Translations under genes and position numbers: made by a program
NCBI RefSeq assembly: GCF_020594515.1
Contig: NZ_JAJCTH010000021.1
Coordinates: 1 to 64,000, forward strand
Reading direction: 5' to 3'
DNA from: Rhodoferax sp. U2-2l
GTDB lineage: Bacteria; Pseudomonadota; Gammaproteobacteria; Burkholderiales; Burkholderiaceae_C
DNA length: 64,000 nucleotides
Shown here: in pieces, positions 39,995-49,859 of the stretch
Layout: the number at the start of each line of letters is the position of its first letter
Position numbering within the stretch: position 1 is the first letter of the stretch
Notes under the pieces: model-generated
The model's input: the letters and a program-made list of their open reading frames with translations, nothing else
Told to the model about the DNA's origin: nothing
The model's database searches: none

Positions 39995-40029
39995 AAAAAA
40001 GCCACCTGCAACCCATGGCCGCAGGTGGC
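39995..40029 (-). terminator. Rho-independent terminator of the dapA-bamC operon
   Basis: On the minus strand GCCACCTGC/GCAGGTGGC (40021-40029 and 40001-40009, 11-base loop) is followed by six T. It lies 16 bases after the bamC stop. Confidence 0.9.
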
Positions 40030-40044
40030 TCGCTTGGAGAGCGA

Positions 40045-41136
40045 CTATTTCAGGTCTTCAGCCAGCACGTTGATGATGCGCTGGGCATCTGCCACCACGG
40101 CCGCAGAACCATCGGCGTTTTGTACCGAGACGGTGCTGGCGTTGCCCTGGCTGACCACCGACACGCGGAACCTTTGCGGCTTGGCATCAGGTTTGGAACC
40201 ACTGAACAGCTTGCTGAAGAAGCCGGGTTCTTCTTTTTCCTTGTCGGCGTTGGGGGCCACATAACGCACAAAGTACAGGCCCTTGCTGCGGTCACGGTCT
40301 TCCACGGTGAAGTTGGTGCGGTCCAAGGAGAGGCCGACCCGGCGCCAGGCGCGGTCAAACCCATCAGCCAGTTGCAGCACCGGCTGGCCGCCAACGGCTG
40401 CAACCTGGGTGGTTTCCTTGACCACACCTGCCGCCACCAGGGCCTTGGACTGCTCTTGCGAGACGCCCAGTTTGACCATCAGGCGGCGCAAAAATTCCGC
40501 TTCCAGCTCGGGGTCAGCCGCGCGGGGCTGCCACACGGTGCGGTCTTGTTCCTTGCTGTCGTACACCTCGACCATGCCACGGTGGCTGATGAAAATCTCG
40601 GTGCTGCCATCGGCACTGCGCTCCAGCCGGGTGCGGAACTTGTCGCGCTCACCGGTGGAATACAGCGAGTCAAACACCTTGCCCAGTGTGGCGCGGACGA
40701 AATCCTGCGGGATCTTGGCGCGGTTCTCGGCCCAGTCGGTTTCCATGATGCCCAGATTGGCCTGGTCCATCGCCAGCAAGAAGCCGTTGTCCTGCCAGAA
40801 CTCTTTGACCGGCTCCCACAGCTTGTCGGCCGGGCGGCTGACCACCAGCCAGCGTGTGTTGCCCGCGCGCTCGATGCGCACATCACCCAGGCTGGCGGTG
40901 GCGGTCGGGGTCGCCTGCACGGTGGTCTGGCCGAGCTGGTAGCTGGACGCGGTCACGGCAGCGCCGGGCACGTTGTAACGCGTGTCTTTGGACAGCTGGG
41001 TCAGATCGGGCGGCACTTCCAGCGTGGGGGCCTTGACGGCGGCGCTTTTGTAGTCCACCTTGTCGCTTTGCAGTACCGAGCAGGCGCTCAATGCAACGGT
41101 CAGGCCAAGCAGCGCAAATTTGGGGAAATGGTTCAC
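40045..41136 (-). CDS. bamC: Outer membrane assembly lipoprotein BamC
   Basis: BamC is an accessory lipoprotein of the BAM complex that inserts beta-barrel proteins into the outer membrane. The start is GTG 41136 with AAGGG 6 bases upstream; the precursor begins VNHFPKFALLGLTVALSAC with a lipobox LSAC, Cys19 being lipidated. Two helix-grip domains follow (about 85-190 and 230-350). The 363 residues match betaproteobacterial BamC. It follows dapA with a 37-bp gap, the classic dapA-bamC operon. Confidence 0.9.
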   Translation of the reverse strand: MNHFPKFALLGLTVALSACSVLQSDKVDYKSAAVKAPTLEVPPDLTQLSKDTRYNVPGAAVTASSYQLGQTTVQATPTATASLGDVRIERAGNTRWLVVSRPADKLWEPVKEFWQDNGFLLAMDQANLGIMETDWAENRAKIPQDFVRATLGKVFDSLYSTGERDKFRTRLERSADGSTEIFISHRGMVEVYDSKEQDRTVWQPRAADPELEAEFLRRLMVKLGVSQEQSKALVAAGVVKETTQVAAVGGQPVLQLADGFDRAWRRVGLSLDRTNFTVEDRDRSKGLYFVRYVAPNADKEKEEPGFFSKLFSGSKPDAKPQRFRVSVVSQGNASTVSVQNADGSAAVVADAQRIINVLAEDLK

Positions 41137-41173
41137 GAAATACCCTTCAGGAAAAGAAGTCGGCGGTGCCCGC

Positions 41174-42067
41174 TTACAGCAGGCCCACGTCACGCAGCGC
41201 AGCTTCCACCACGGGCTGGCTGGCGGGCGAGAGTTCAGTCAAGGGCAGGCGCAGGGTCGGGCCACACAGGCCCAGGCGGCTGGCGGCCCACTTCACGGGA
41301 ATGGGGTTGGCTTCCACAAACAGGTTCTTGTGCAGCGGCATCAGTTTGAATTGGATCGCCATGGCGGCCTTCACGTCACCAGCGATGGCCGCTACGCACA
41401 GCTCGTGCATCAAGCGGGGTGCCACGTTGGCGGTGACGCTGATGTTGCCCTGGCCACCGCACAGCATGAGCGCCACGGCGGTGGGGTCGTCACCCGAGTA
41501 AATGGCAAAGTCTTCCGGGGTTTCGCGGATCAGCCACTGGGCGCGGGCGATGTCGCCGGTGGCTTCCTTGATGCCGATGATGCCAGGCACCTGCGTCAGA
41601 CGCAGCACGGTCTCCAGCGCCATGTCGGCCACCGAACGGCCGGGCACGTTGTACAGCACCATGGGCAAGTCAACCGCCTCGGCAATCGCCTTGAAGTGCC
41701 GGTATTGACCCTCTTGGGTGGGCTTGTTGTAGTACGGCACCACTTGCAGCTGGCAATCCGCGCCAACTTTTTTGGCAAAACCCGCGAGCTCAATGGCCTC
41801 GGCGGTGCAGTTGGAGCCACAGCCCGCCATGATCGGCACCCGGCCCGCGGCCTGCTCGACCGACACGCGGATCACTTCGCAGTTTTCCTGGATGCTGACG
41901 GTGGGGGATTCGCCGGTGGTCCCCACCACGCCGATGCAGTCGGTGCCCTCGGCAATGTGCCAGTCGATCAGTTTGCGCAGCGCCGGGTAATCGACGGCGC
42001 CGTCAGGCAACATGGGGGTGATCAGCGCAACGATGCTGCCGGTGATGGGGCGGGAAAGAGTGGTCAT
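41174..42067 (-). CDS. dapA: 4-hydroxy-tetrahydrodipicolinate synthase
   Basis: DapA condenses pyruvate with aspartate semialdehyde in lysine and meso-diaminopimelate synthesis. It is a TIM-barrel aldolase of 297 residues with Thr50-Thr51 in GTTGES, catalytic Tyr139, Arg144 in the YNVPGRS region, and Schiff-base Lys167 in IGIKEATGD. It leads the operon with bamC. Confidence 0.96.
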   Translation of the reverse strand: MTTLSRPITGSIVALITPMLPDGAVDYPALRKLIDWHIAEGTDCIGVVGTTGESPTVSIQENCEVIRVSVEQAAGRVPIMAGCGSNCTAEAIELAGFAKKVGADCQLQVVPYYNKPTQEGQYRHFKAIAEAVDLPMVLYNVPGRSVADMALETVLRLTQVPGIIGIKEATGDIARAQWLIRETPEDFAIYSGDDPTAVALMLCGGQGNISVTANVAPRLMHELCVAAIAGDVKAAMAIQFKLMPLHKNLFVEANPIPVKWAASRLGLCGPTLRLPLTELSPASQPVVEAALRDVGLL

Positions 42068-42094
42068 CTTGGGGGCGTGCTCCAGGTTAGCCGC

Positions 42095-42679
42095 TTATTC
42101 TAGCGAGAGTGGGTAGCGCGACGGGCCGCATGCCTCGCTGGTGAACCCGGGCGCGGCGACGGCCGCAATGCGCTGCACAAAACGCTCTGGTCGGGGTAAA
42201 AAGCCGTTTTCGTATGCCACCACGTTCAAGCCTTGGCACAGGTGCAGCAACTCGCCAGGCTGCAGCAAAAAGTCGGGCCGAGAGGGTTTACCCACCGTCT
42301 CGTTGCCAGCGGCGAAGGTCTCGTACAGCAGCACACCGCCCGGCGCGAGGCTGTGTAACAGGGTGGGGAACAGCGTCCGCCACAGGTAGTTGGTGACCAC
42401 CACCAGATCAAACTGCCGGGGTGCGCCATCTTCAAGCAACGGCCAGGGGGCGTTCTCCAGATCGGCTTGGATGGCATGGCCATGGGCGCGGGCGCTGCTC
42501 AGGGCTTCTTCGGAGCGGTCCAGGCCGGTGACTTGGAACCCCTGCGCCGCCAGCCAGGCCATGTGTCGGCCGTGGCCACAGGCCACATCCAGTGCACTGC
42601 CGCCGGGTTGGGCCAGATGCGCCCAGCGGCGCACCCAGGCCGAGGGTTCGCCCGTGCCGTGTGCGCTGGCCTGGGACAT
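42095..42679 (-). CDS. Class I SAM-dependent methyltransferase, substrate unknown
   Basis: The 194-residue protein contains the SAM-binding motif ALDVACGHGRHMAWLAAQG (near 29), an acidic motif II (GLDRSEE) and LVVVTNYLWR near motif IV. It resembles the TehB/thiopurine-like small methyltransferases often annotated in Comamonadaceae. It ends a tight three-gene operon with an MFS transporter and a 41-residue membrane protein, 20 bp after the latter. No substrate can be named. Confidence 0.8.
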   Translation of the reverse strand: MSQASAHGTGEPSAWVRRWAHLAQPGGSALDVACGHGRHMAWLAAQGFQVTGLDRSEEALSSARAHGHAIQADLENAPWPLLEDGAPRQFDLVVVTNYLWRTLFPTLLHSLAPGGVLLYETFAAGNETVGKPSRPDFLLQPGELLHLCQGLNVVAYENGFLPRPERFVQRIAAVAAPGFTSEACGPSRYPLSLE

Positions 42680-42699
42680 GGCGGCAGGTGGGGTCGCGT

Positions 42700-42825
42700 T
42701 CAGAAGCAGCTCCAGAGCTGGTTGGCCAGGCTCATCAAGAAGTCGGGTCGGCCATACAGGCTGAACACCAGCATCAGAACGCCCAGCAAGGCGGCGACCC
42801 CGATCAGTTTGACGGCGGGTTTCAT
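42700..42825 (-). CDS. Small membrane protein, 41 aa, unknown function
   Basis: ATG 42825 starts 4 bp after the stop of the MFS gene and the ORF ends 20 bp before the methyltransferase ATG. The peptide starts MKPAVKLIGV, has one hydrophobic helix (about residues 5-24), then a conserved-looking amphipathic end with Trp and Cys (ANQLWSCF). The position in the operon, the Lys-flanked helix and codon use like its neighbours support a real gene. Function unknown; it could be a subunit or regulator of the adjacent transporter. Confidence 0.6.
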   Translation of the reverse strand: MKPAVKLIGVAALLGVLMLVFSLYGRPDFLMSLANQLWSCF

Positions 42826-42829
42826 GGCG

Positions 42830-44050
42830 TCAGGCGGCTTGTGGCGCGGGCGCACGCACGATGGCTGCCTCTTTGATCGGCAGGTTCAGCAGCGCCGCCA
42901 CCACACCCAGCGCAATGGCGATGTACCAGACGATGTCATAACTGCCCGTGCTGTCATACAACACACCGCCGAGCCAGACCCCCAGAAACGAGCCGATCTG
43001 GTGGCTGAAAAACACAAACCCGCCCAGCATCGACAAATGCGCCACACCAAAAATCTGCGCCACCGCCGCGTTGGTAGGCGGCACGGTGGACAGCCACAAC
43101 AAGCCCATCACGGCGGAAAACACATACACACTCATCGGTGTCAAAGGCACCAGCAAAAACACGCTGATGACGATGGCGCGGGTGAAATAAATGAACGCCA
43201 GGATGTGTTTCTTCTGCATCCGCTGCCCCAATACGCCTGATGCATAGGTGCCAAACACATTGAACAGCCCGATCAGCGCCAGCGAATAACTCGCCACCTG
43301 CGGCGACAGGCCGTGGTCTTTCAGGTAGCTGGGCATATGCACGCCGATAAACACCACCTGGAACCCGCAGACAAAGTAGCCTGCCATCAGCAGCTGGAAG
43401 CTGCGGTAGTGCAGTGCTTCGCGCAGCGCCTGCAAAATCGACTGCTCACGAAAATGCCCGGCACCACCCCGAAAGTCCGGCTCGCGCAGCCACCAGGCCA
43501 GCGGAATCATCAGCAATGAGGCGCCCGCCAGCACCACCAGCGCCTCTTGCCAGCCGAACCGGTCGATCAGAAAACCTTCGGTGGGCACCATCAAAAACTG
43601 GCCAAACGACCCGGCCGCAGCGGCAATGCCCATGGCCCAGGAGCGTTTGCTGGCATGCACGTTGCGCCCGATCACGCCATACACGATGGCGTAAGTGGTG
43701 CCCGCCTGCGCCAGCCCGATCAGCACCCCGGTCGTGAGCGCAAACATCACCGGCGAGGTGGCATAGGCCATGCCCACCAGCCCCAGCGCGTAAAAGACCG
43801 CCCCGGCCACAATCACCCGAAAGGCGCCAAACCGGTCGGCCAGCATGCCGGCAAAAATACCGGCCAACCCCCACACCAGGTTTTGCAGCGCCAGCGCCAG
43901 CGCAAAGGTTTCCCGGCCCCAGTTCTGGTCTTGCGTGATGGGTTGCAGCCACAAGCCAAAGCCGTGCCGGATGCCCATGGACACGGTCACGATGGCGGCG
44001 CCGCAGATCAGGATTTGCTGGGTGGAGAGTTGGCGGGTGGTGTAAGGCAT
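42830..44050 (-). CDS. Major facilitator superfamily transporter, oxalate/formate antiporter-like
   Basis: The 406-residue protein has 12 helices, the MFS signature GMLADRFGAFRV after helix 2, and the N-terminal QILICGAAIVTVSMGIRHGFGLWLQP type common to the monocarboxylate or OFA-like subgroup. ATG 44050 (MPYTTRQL) is chosen; a frame to 44209 is open but reads through a palindromic noncoding stretch. It heads the operon with the 41-residue protein and the methyltransferase. Confidence 0.85.
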   Translation of the reverse strand: MPYTTRQLSTQQILICGAAIVTVSMGIRHGFGLWLQPITQDQNWGRETFALALALQNLVWGLAGIFAGMLADRFGAFRVIVAGAVFYALGLVGMAYATSPVMFALTTGVLIGLAQAGTTYAIVYGVIGRNVHASKRSWAMGIAAAAGSFGQFLMVPTEGFLIDRFGWQEALVVLAGASLLMIPLAWWLREPDFRGGAGHFREQSILQALREALHYRSFQLLMAGYFVCGFQVVFIGVHMPSYLKDHGLSPQVASYSLALIGLFNVFGTYASGVLGQRMQKKHILAFIYFTRAIVISVFLLVPLTPMSVYVFSAVMGLLWLSTVPPTNAAVAQIFGVAHLSMLGGFVFFSHQIGSFLGVWLGGVLYDSTGSYDIVWYIAIALGVVAALLNLPIKEAAIVRAPAPQAA

Positions 44051-44109
44051 CGGTCGAATATACCGAAATGACCGACGAATTTCCGCGTCCGGGTCTCGTC
44101 GTTTTTCAT

Positions 44110-44173
44110 CGCCCCTGAAGTGTGAGACCCGTCTCGGGTCGTGGCCTGGGGAAGTCACTTCAAGTCCGGGGCG
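44110..44173. repeat. Long interrupted palindrome between MFS gene and parE
   Basis: Nested arms CGCCCC/GGGGCG (44110-44115, 44168-44173), TGAAGTG/CACTTCA (44116-44122, 44156-44162) and an inner GACCC/GGGTC hairpin (44126-44130, 44136-44140) form a cruciform-like structure in the 216-bp divergent gap. A TAGAAT -10-like hexamer for parE lies at 44253-44258, only 8 bases before its ATG, so a short leader is likely. Confidence 0.5.
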
Positions 44174-44266
44174 AAAGCGCCAGACAACACGACAGCCAAG
44201 AGCGCTCACGTCAGGAGCTGTGGATGCATCCAGTTGTTTGGCATGCCAAGATTAGAATCGTAGGCT

Positions 44267-46237
44267 ATGGCTACCAAACCCAACTCTGAATACTCTGAAG
44301 GTTCGATCCGCGTTTTGAAGGGGCTCGAGCCCGTCAAACAGCGTCCGGGCATGTACACCCGCACCGACAACCCCTTGCACATCATCCAGGAAGTGCTGGA
44401 CAACGCGGCCGACGAAGCGCTGGCCGGGCATGGCAAAAAAATCAAGGTCACGGTGTTTGCCGACGGCTCGGTCAGCATTGAGGACGATGGCCGTGGCATC
44501 CCGTTTGGTCTGCACCCAACAGAAAACGCACCGGTGATTGAGCTGGTGTTCACCCAGTTGCACGCTGGCGGCAAGTTCGACAAGGGCAGCGGCGGTGCCT
44601 ACAGCTTCTCGGGCGGGCTACACGGTGTGGGTGTCAGCGTGACCAATGCCTTGAGCAGCCGACTGGAGGCCACCACCTACCGCGAGAGCCAGGTGGCACG
44701 GTTGGTGTTCTCGGGCGGTGATGTGATCGAGCCTTTGAATGTGCGACCAGCTGGTGACGGCGAGCGGCGCAGCGGCACCTTGGTGCGGGTCTGGCCCGAT
44801 GCCAAGTATTTTGAATCGATGAGCTTGCCAATGGCGCACCTGGAGCATCTGCTGCGCAGCAAGGCGGTGTTGATGCCTGGTGTCACGGTGAGCCTGACGC
44901 AAGAAAAAACCAAGGAAACCCAGACCTGGCTGTTCAAAGGTGGCCTGCGTGACTATGTGACCCAGACCCTGACGGCCGAGCCGGTGATCCCGCTGTTTGA
45001 AGGCGCCGGTTTTGCCGACGCGCAGAACGACAGTTTTGCCGACGGTGAAGGTGCGGCCTGGTGTGTGGCCTTCACCGAAGACGGTCAGCCGGTGCGTGAG
45101 AGTTATGTGAATCTGATCCCGACCACGGCCGGTGGCACCCACGAGTCCGGCCTGCGTGATGGCTTGTTCACCGCGGTCAAGAGTTTTGTCGAGTTGCATT
45201 CGCTGCTGCCCAAGGGCGTCAAGCTGTTGCCTGACGATGTGTTTGCGCGCGCCAGTTATGTGCTCTCGACCAAGGTGCTGGACCCGCAGTTCCAGGGTCA
45301 GATCAAGGAGCGCCTCAACTCGCGCGACGCGGTGCGGCTGGTGTCGAGTTTTGTGCGCCCGGCGCTGGAGTTATGGCTCAACCAGAACGTGGAACACGGC
45401 AAGAAGCTGGCCGAACTCGCGATCAAGGCCGCCCAAAGCCGCCAGAAGGCAAGCCAGAAGGTTGAAAAACGCAAAGGCTCAGGCGTGGCGGTGTTGCCCG
45501 GCAAACTGACCGACTGCGAAAGCCGAGATATTCTTGAGAACGAGATGTTCCTGGTTGAAGGTGACTCGGCCGGTGGCAGCGCCAAGATGGGCCGCAACAA
45601 GGAAAGCCAGGCGGTGCTGCCCTTGCGCGGCAAGGTGCTCAACACCTGGGAGGTTGAGCGCGACCGGCTGTTTGCCAACAACGAAATCCACGACATCGCG
45701 GTGGCGATTGGTGTGGACCCGCACGGCGCCAACGATGCACCGGACTTGAGCGGTCTGCGTTACGGCAAGATTTGTATCCTGAGTGATGCGGACGTGGACG
45801 GTTCACACATCCAGGTGCTGCTGCTCACGCTGTTTTTCAAACACTTTCCCAAGTTAGTCGACGCTGGCCACATCTATGTCGCCCGTCCACCGCTGTTCCG
45901 GGTGGATGCGCCAGCGCGTGGCAAGAAGCCGGCGTCCAAGGCCTATGCGCTGGATGACGGTGAACTGACTGTGATCCTGGACAAGTTGCGCAAGGAAGGC
46001 GTGCGCGAAGGCGCCTGGACCATCAGCCGCTTCAAAGGCCTGGGCGAGATGAATGCCGAACAGCTGTGGGACACCACCCTGAACCCCGACACCCGCCGCC
46101 TGCTGCAGGTGGGGCTGGGCGGTTTAGACACCACACAGACCGCCGAGCTGATGACCAAGCTCATGGGCAAGGGTGAAGCCGGTGCCCGGCGCGACCTGAT
46201 GGAGTTGCACGGCGATTCGGTGGACCTGGATATTTAG
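44267..46237 (+). CDS. parE: DNA topoisomerase IV subunit B
   Basis: ParE is the ATPase subunit of topoisomerase IV, which decatenates daughter chromosomes. The GHKL ATPase domain has EVLDNAADEAL (near 42) and GGLHGVGVSVTNALS (near 117). The TOPRIM domain carries EGDSAGGSAKMGRNKESQ (near 434) and the DADVDGSHI metal site. The 656 residues and the C-terminal end after RRDLMELHGDSVDL fit ParE rather than GyrB, which is longer in proteobacteria. parC follows 75 bp later. Confidence 0.95.
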   Translation: MATKPNSEYSEGSIRVLKGLEPVKQRPGMYTRTDNPLHIIQEVLDNAADEALAGHGKKIKVTVFADGSVSIEDDGRGIPFGLHPTENAPVIELVFTQLHAGGKFDKGSGGAYSFSGGLHGVGVSVTNALSSRLEATTYRESQVARLVFSGGDVIEPLNVRPAGDGERRSGTLVRVWPDAKYFESMSLPMAHLEHLLRSKAVLMPGVTVSLTQEKTKETQTWLFKGGLRDYVTQTLTAEPVIPLFEGAGFADAQNDSFADGEGAAWCVAFTEDGQPVRESYVNLIPTTAGGTHESGLRDGLFTAVKSFVELHSLLPKGVKLLPDDVFARASYVLSTKVLDPQFQGQIKERLNSRDAVRLVSSFVRPALELWLNQNVEHGKKLAELAIKAAQSRQKASQKVEKRKGSGVAVLPGKLTDCESRDILENEMFLVEGDSAGGSAKMGRNKESQAVLPLRGKVLNTWEVERDRLFANNEIHDIAVAIGVDPHGANDAPDLSGLRYGKICILSDADVDGSHIQVLLLTLFFKHFPKLVDAGHIYVARPPLFRVDAPARGKKPASKAYALDDGELTVILDKLRKEGVREGAWTISRFKGLGEMNAEQLWDTTLNPDTRRLLQVGLGGLDTTQTAELMTKLMGKGEAGARRDLMELHGDSVDLDI

Positions 46238-46251
46238 TCATTTTTGCCTTC

Positions 46252-46272
46252 AGCCCTTACAAGTCAAGGGCT
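46252..46272. repeat. Short palindrome between parE and parC
   Basis: AGCCCTT/AAGGGCT with a 7-base loop, followed by AACAGCTAC, sits in the 75-bp gap. It matches the CCCTT...AAGGG core of the hairpins at 17092 and 24681. Confidence 0.5.
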
Positions 46273-46312
46273 AACAGCTACAACAGTCAGAGCAGATCAC
46301 AAGAGTTTCCCC

Positions 46313-48712
46313 ATGACCGACATCATTTTGATTGACCCACCGCAGCCCAGCCAACCTGATGCGGACGAGACCCCCAGCCTGGCCAGTTACGCCCAGCGTG
46401 CTTACCTGGAGTACGCGCTCAGTGTGGTCAAGGGCCGCGCCTTGCCCGACGTCTGTGACGGCCAGAAGCCGGTGCAGCGCCGCATCTTGTACGCCATGTC
46501 GCGCATGGGCTTAGGGTTTGGTGGCGCCAATGGCAATGTCGGAGCCAAGCCGGTCAAGTGCGCCCGCGTGGTGGGTGATGTGCTGGGCCGTTACCACCCG
46601 CACGGCGACAGCGCGGCTTATGACGCGCTGGTGCGTATGGCGCAAGACTTTTCCCAGCGTTACCCGCTGATCGACGGCCAGGGCAACTTTGGCAGCCGTG
46701 ACGGCGACGGTGCCGCTGCCATGCGTTACACCGAAGCGCGCCTGGCCAAAATCACCAGCCTGCTGCTCGACGAAATCGACGAAGGCACGGTCGACTTCAC
46801 ACCGAATTACGACGGATCCACCGAAGAGCCTCGCCAGCTGCCCGCCCGCCTGCCGTTTGCGCTGCTCAACGGCGCCAGCGGTATTGCGGTCGGTTTGGCC
46901 ACCGAAATCCCGAGCCACAACCTGGGTGAAGTGGCACAAGCTTGTGTGGCGCTGATCAAGAACCCCGAGCTGACTGACGACGAGTTGTTCTCCCTGGTGC
47001 CCGGGCCGGATTACCCAGGCGGAGGCCAGATCATCAGCAGCGCGGGTGAAATTGCCGAGGCGTATCGCACAGGCCGGGGCTCGCTCAAATGCCGTGCGCG
47101 CTGGAAGATCGAGGACCTGGCGCGTGGCCAGTGGCAGCTGGTGGTCACTGAGTTGCCGCCCGGTGTCAGCACCCAGCGTGTGCTCGAAGAGATTGAGGAC
47201 CTGAGCAACCCCAAGGTCAAGGCCGGCAAAAAAGCGCTCACGCTGGAGCAAAACCAGCTCAAGGCCACGCTGCTGTCGGTGCTTGACGGCGTGCGTGACG
47301 AGTCCAGCAAAGACGCCGCCGTGCGCCTGGTGTGTGAGCCCAAAACCAGCCGCATCGGCCAGCAAGAGTTGATCAACACCTTGCTGGCGCACACCAGCCT
47401 GGAAACCAGCAGCCCGATCAACCTGACCATGATTGGCCTGGACGGCCGACCGACCCAAAAGTCGCTGCGCCAGATGTTCACCGAGTGGATTGCGTTCCGC
47501 CAGACCACCATTGAGCGGCGTTCGCAACACCGTTTGAACAAGGTGCTCGATCGCATTCACATCCTGGAGGGCAGGGCGCTGGTGCTGCTCAACATTGACG
47601 AGGTGATCGCCATCATCCGCCAGGCGGACGAGCCCAAGGCTGCGTTGATTGAGCGTTTTAGATTGTCTGAACGCCAAGCCGAAGACATCCTCGAAATCCG
47701 CTTGCGCCAATTGGCCCGGCTGGAAGCGATCAAGATTGAGCAGGAGTTGGCTGGTCTGCGTGGTGAGCAGCAAAAGCTCGAAGAACTGCTGGGCAACCCC
47801 GCCGTGTTGCGCCGCCTGATGGTCAAGGAAATTGAGGCCGATGCCAAAACCTTTGCCGACCCGCGCCGCACCCTGATCCAGGCGGAGAAAAAAGTCGTGC
47901 TGGAAGTCAAGGTGGTGGACGAACCGGTGACGGTGGTGGTCAGCCAAAAAGGCTGGGTGCGCGCCCAAAAGGGCTGGGCCAAAGAGCGTGCGGCGGGTGC
48001 CGGCACGGCAACTACCAGTGCAACTCAGCCGGAATACACCTTCAAGGCTGGTGACGCGTTGTACGGAACCTTTGAATGCCGCACCATCGACACCTTGCTG
48101 GCTTTTGGCAGCAACGGCCGTGTCTATTCAGTGCCAGTGTCGCTGTTGCCGGGTGGCCGTGGTGACGGTCAGCCGATCACCAGCCTGATCGAATTGGAAG
48201 CAGGCACCCAGCTGCTGTATTACTTTGCCGGGCCGGTGAGCGCCACGCTGCTGCTCTCTAGCTCCGCCGCGTATGGTTTCCTGGCCTCGGTGGAGAACAT
48301 GGTCAGCAAGTTCAAGGCGGGCAAGGCCTTTGTCACGGTCAACGAGGGCGAGGTGTTGTGCGCGCCTTCGGTGGTGGCCTGTGATGCGGGCTCGGCGCCG
48401 TGGCCAGCCGCCACCCATGTGGCCTGTGCGTCGACCGGCGGGCGGATTTTGACGTTTGAGCTCAGTGAACTCAAAACCATGGCCAATGGCGGGCGTGGTC
48501 TGATGTTGATCGACCTGGAAGACAAAGACACGCTGGCTGGTGCCTGCGCCTACAACCGCAGTGTGCGCATCGACGGCATTGGCCGCGGTGGCAAAGTGCG
48601 TGACGAAACCCTGGAAATCCGCAGTCTCAACAACGCCCGGGCCGCGCGTGCGCGCAAGGGCAAGCTGGCCGATCTGGGCTTCAAACCAGCGTCGATTGCG
48701 CGGGTGGCATAG
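46313..48712 (+). CDS. parC: DNA topoisomerase IV subunit A
   Basis: ParC cuts and rejoins DNA in topoisomerase IV. The winged-helix core has active-site Tyr139 in AMRYTEARL. The quinolone region has Ser100 and Asp104 in [12 protein letters not shown], so the key Ser is the susceptible type and the usual Glu four positions later is Asp. The C-terminal half is the short, degenerate beta-pinwheel typical of ParC. ATG 46313 gives 799 residues; the frame extends to 46244 through the repeat. A 333-bp gap follows. Confidence 0.95.
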   Translation: MTDIILIDPPQPSQPDADETPSLASYAQRAYLEYALSVVKGRALPDVCDGQKPVQRRILYAMSRMGLGFGGANGNVGAKPVKCARVVGDVLGRYHPHGDSAAYDALVRMAQDFSQRYPLIDGQGNFGSRDGDGAAAMRYTEARLAKITSLLLDEIDEGTVDFTPNYDGSTEEPRQLPARLPFALLNGASGIAVGLATEIPSHNLGEVAQACVALIKNPELTDDELFSLVPGPDYPGGGQIISSAGEIAEAYRTGRGSLKCRARWKIEDLARGQWQLVVTELPPGVSTQRVLEEIEDLSNPKVKAGKKALTLEQNQLKATLLSVLDGVRDESSKDAAVRLVCEPKTSRIGQQELINTLLAHTSLETSSPINLTMIGLDGRPTQKSLRQMFTEWIAFRQTTIERRSQHRLNKVLDRIHILEGRALVLLNIDEVIAIIRQADEPKAALIERFRLSERQAEDILEIRLRQLARLEAIKIEQELAGLRGEQQKLEELLGNPAVLRRLMVKEIEADAKTFADPRRTLIQAEKKVVLEVKVVDEPVTVVVSQKGWVRAQKGWAKERAAGAGTATTSATQPEYTFKAGDALYGTFECRTIDTLLAFGSNGRVYSVPVSLLPGGRGDGQPITSLIELEAGTQLLYYFAGPVSATLLLSSSAAYGFLASVENMVSKFKAGKAFVTVNEGEVLCAPSVVACDAGSAPWPAATHVACASTGGRILTFELSELKTMANGGRGLMLIDLEDKDTLAGACAYNRSVRIDGIGRGGKVRDETLEIRSLNNARAARARKGKLADLGFKPASIARVA

Positions 48713-49045
48713 GTTGGCGCTCGGCCCTGTTCCTATTTCCCCTTGACACGACACGACATGTCCTGACCTGACCTGACCTTACGGTGACACCGCCGTGCGT
48801 CAGGTCAAGCGCGTGTCACGCTCAACCGACGGCCTTGTGTGGTCAACTGGCATGGTCGGTCTGGCGGCGATGATCGGTGTGGCACAAAACGTGCCTCAGC
48901 GGGCTGGATGGAATCTGAAAGACGCTCGCCGTGGCAGCGTGTTTGACACCGATCCCGATCTTGACACTGACCTGGGGGTTTGCCGCAGTGCCGCGACGCT
49001 GGCGCGCGCATCTTGCCCAACCCTCTTTTGACTGGAGACTTGACC
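48713..49045. other. 333-bp gap after parC, no gene recognised
   Basis: The gap holds a small tandem repeat CCTGA x3 plus CCT (48762-48779), three TTGACA hexamers (about 48743, 48946, 48970) without matching -10 sites, and no convincing ORF. It probably contains the promoter of the hydrolase gene. Base composition is similar to neighbours. Confidence 0.5.
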
Positions 49046-49789
49046 ATGCCGTCCGTTTTGATGCTTTGCCCCGGTCTGATGTGTGACGCCGTTGTTTGGG
49101 CACCGCAGGTCCAGGCCTTGTCGGCCACGCGGACCTGCGTGGTGGTGGACTACGGCTTGCGCGATTCGCTGGCCGACATGGCGCGCCATGTGTTGGCCAC
49201 CGCGCCCGCCGAGCGTTTTGCCGTGGCTGGTCATTCCATGGGGGGCCGGGTGGCGTTGGAGGTGATGCGCATCGCACCTGATCGGGTCAGCCACCTCGCG
49301 CTGTTGGACACCGGTATCCACCCGCTGGCTGTGGGCACGCCCGGTGCCACGGAGAAAGCCGGACGACTGGGCCTGGTCGCCCTGGCGCGTGAGCAAGGGA
49401 TGCGCACCATGGCCCAGCAGTGGCTGGCCAACATGGTGCACCCGACCGTGCGCGGAACACCGTTGTTTGTGGCCATCATCGACATGCTGGTGCGCAGCAA
49501 CGCGGACCAGTTGGCCGCGCAGACGCAGGCGCTTCTGGCGCGGCCCGATGCGGCACCGGTACTGCCCATCATCCGCTGCCCGACCTTGCTGCTCACCGGC
49601 GAGCAGGACCTGTGGAGCCCGCCCGAGCAGCATGCCGCCATCGCCCGCAAGGTGGCTGATGCGGTGCTCCATGTGGTGCCGCGTTGTGGCCACATGAGCA
49701 CGCTGGAGCAGCCCGACGCCGTGACAGCCGCCCTGGTGACCTGGTTGCAGCGCGAAGGCACGACAGCACACAAGGCCGACAGCGTGTAA
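49046..49789 (+). CDS. Alpha/beta hydrolase, substrate unknown
   Basis: The 247-residue protein has the alpha/beta hydrolase fold: oxyanion region LCPGLMCDAVVW at the start, nucleophile elbow GHSMGGRVAL (Ser near 61), an Asp in LLTGEQDLWSPP and the catalytic His in VPRCGHMSTLEQP. The text resembles small esterases or hydrolases related to MhpC/BioH, but no substrate can be assigned. ATG 49046 is preceded by GGAG; the open frame extends upstream to 48980. The next gene is a glutamine synthetase-like enzyme, separated by a repeat. Confidence 0.85.
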   Translation: MPSVLMLCPGLMCDAVVWAPQVQALSATRTCVVVDYGLRDSLADMARHVLATAPAERFAVAGHSMGGRVALEVMRIAPDRVSHLALLDTGIHPLAVGTPGATEKAGRLGLVALAREQGMRTMAQQWLANMVHPTVRGTPLFVAIIDMLVRSNADQLAAQTQALLARPDAAPVLPIIRCPTLLLTGEQDLWSPPEQHAAIARKVADAVLHVVPRCGHMSTLEQPDAVTAALVTWLQREGTTAHKADSV

Positions 49790-49840
49790 CACTTTGGCTG
49801 GGTGCCGTGTCGGATAATGCTCAGGGCGCTACGCAAGGCA

Positions 49841-49859
49841 TAGCTATCAGTCAAAGCTA
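49841..49859. repeat. Short palindromic repeat before the glnT-type gene
   Basis: TAGCT/AGCTA arms around a 9-base loop, followed by AAATAAGGGTTGG, lie 23 bases before the ATG. It repeats pieces of the hairpin at 17092-17139 (AGCTAT, AAGGGTTGG), so it seems a degraded copy of that family. Confidence 0.45.

Noticed and set aside
46601..46640. Quinolone-resistance change in ParC (Asp where E. coli has Glu84)
   Set aside because: Ser100 (the main resistance position) is the susceptible residue and Asp is a conservative natural variant, so no resistance is inferred.
48795..49031. A 78-residue plus-strand frame between parC and the hydrolase gene
   Set aside because: No ribosome-binding site, no domain or helix pattern, and composition unlike a protein; treated as noncoding gap.
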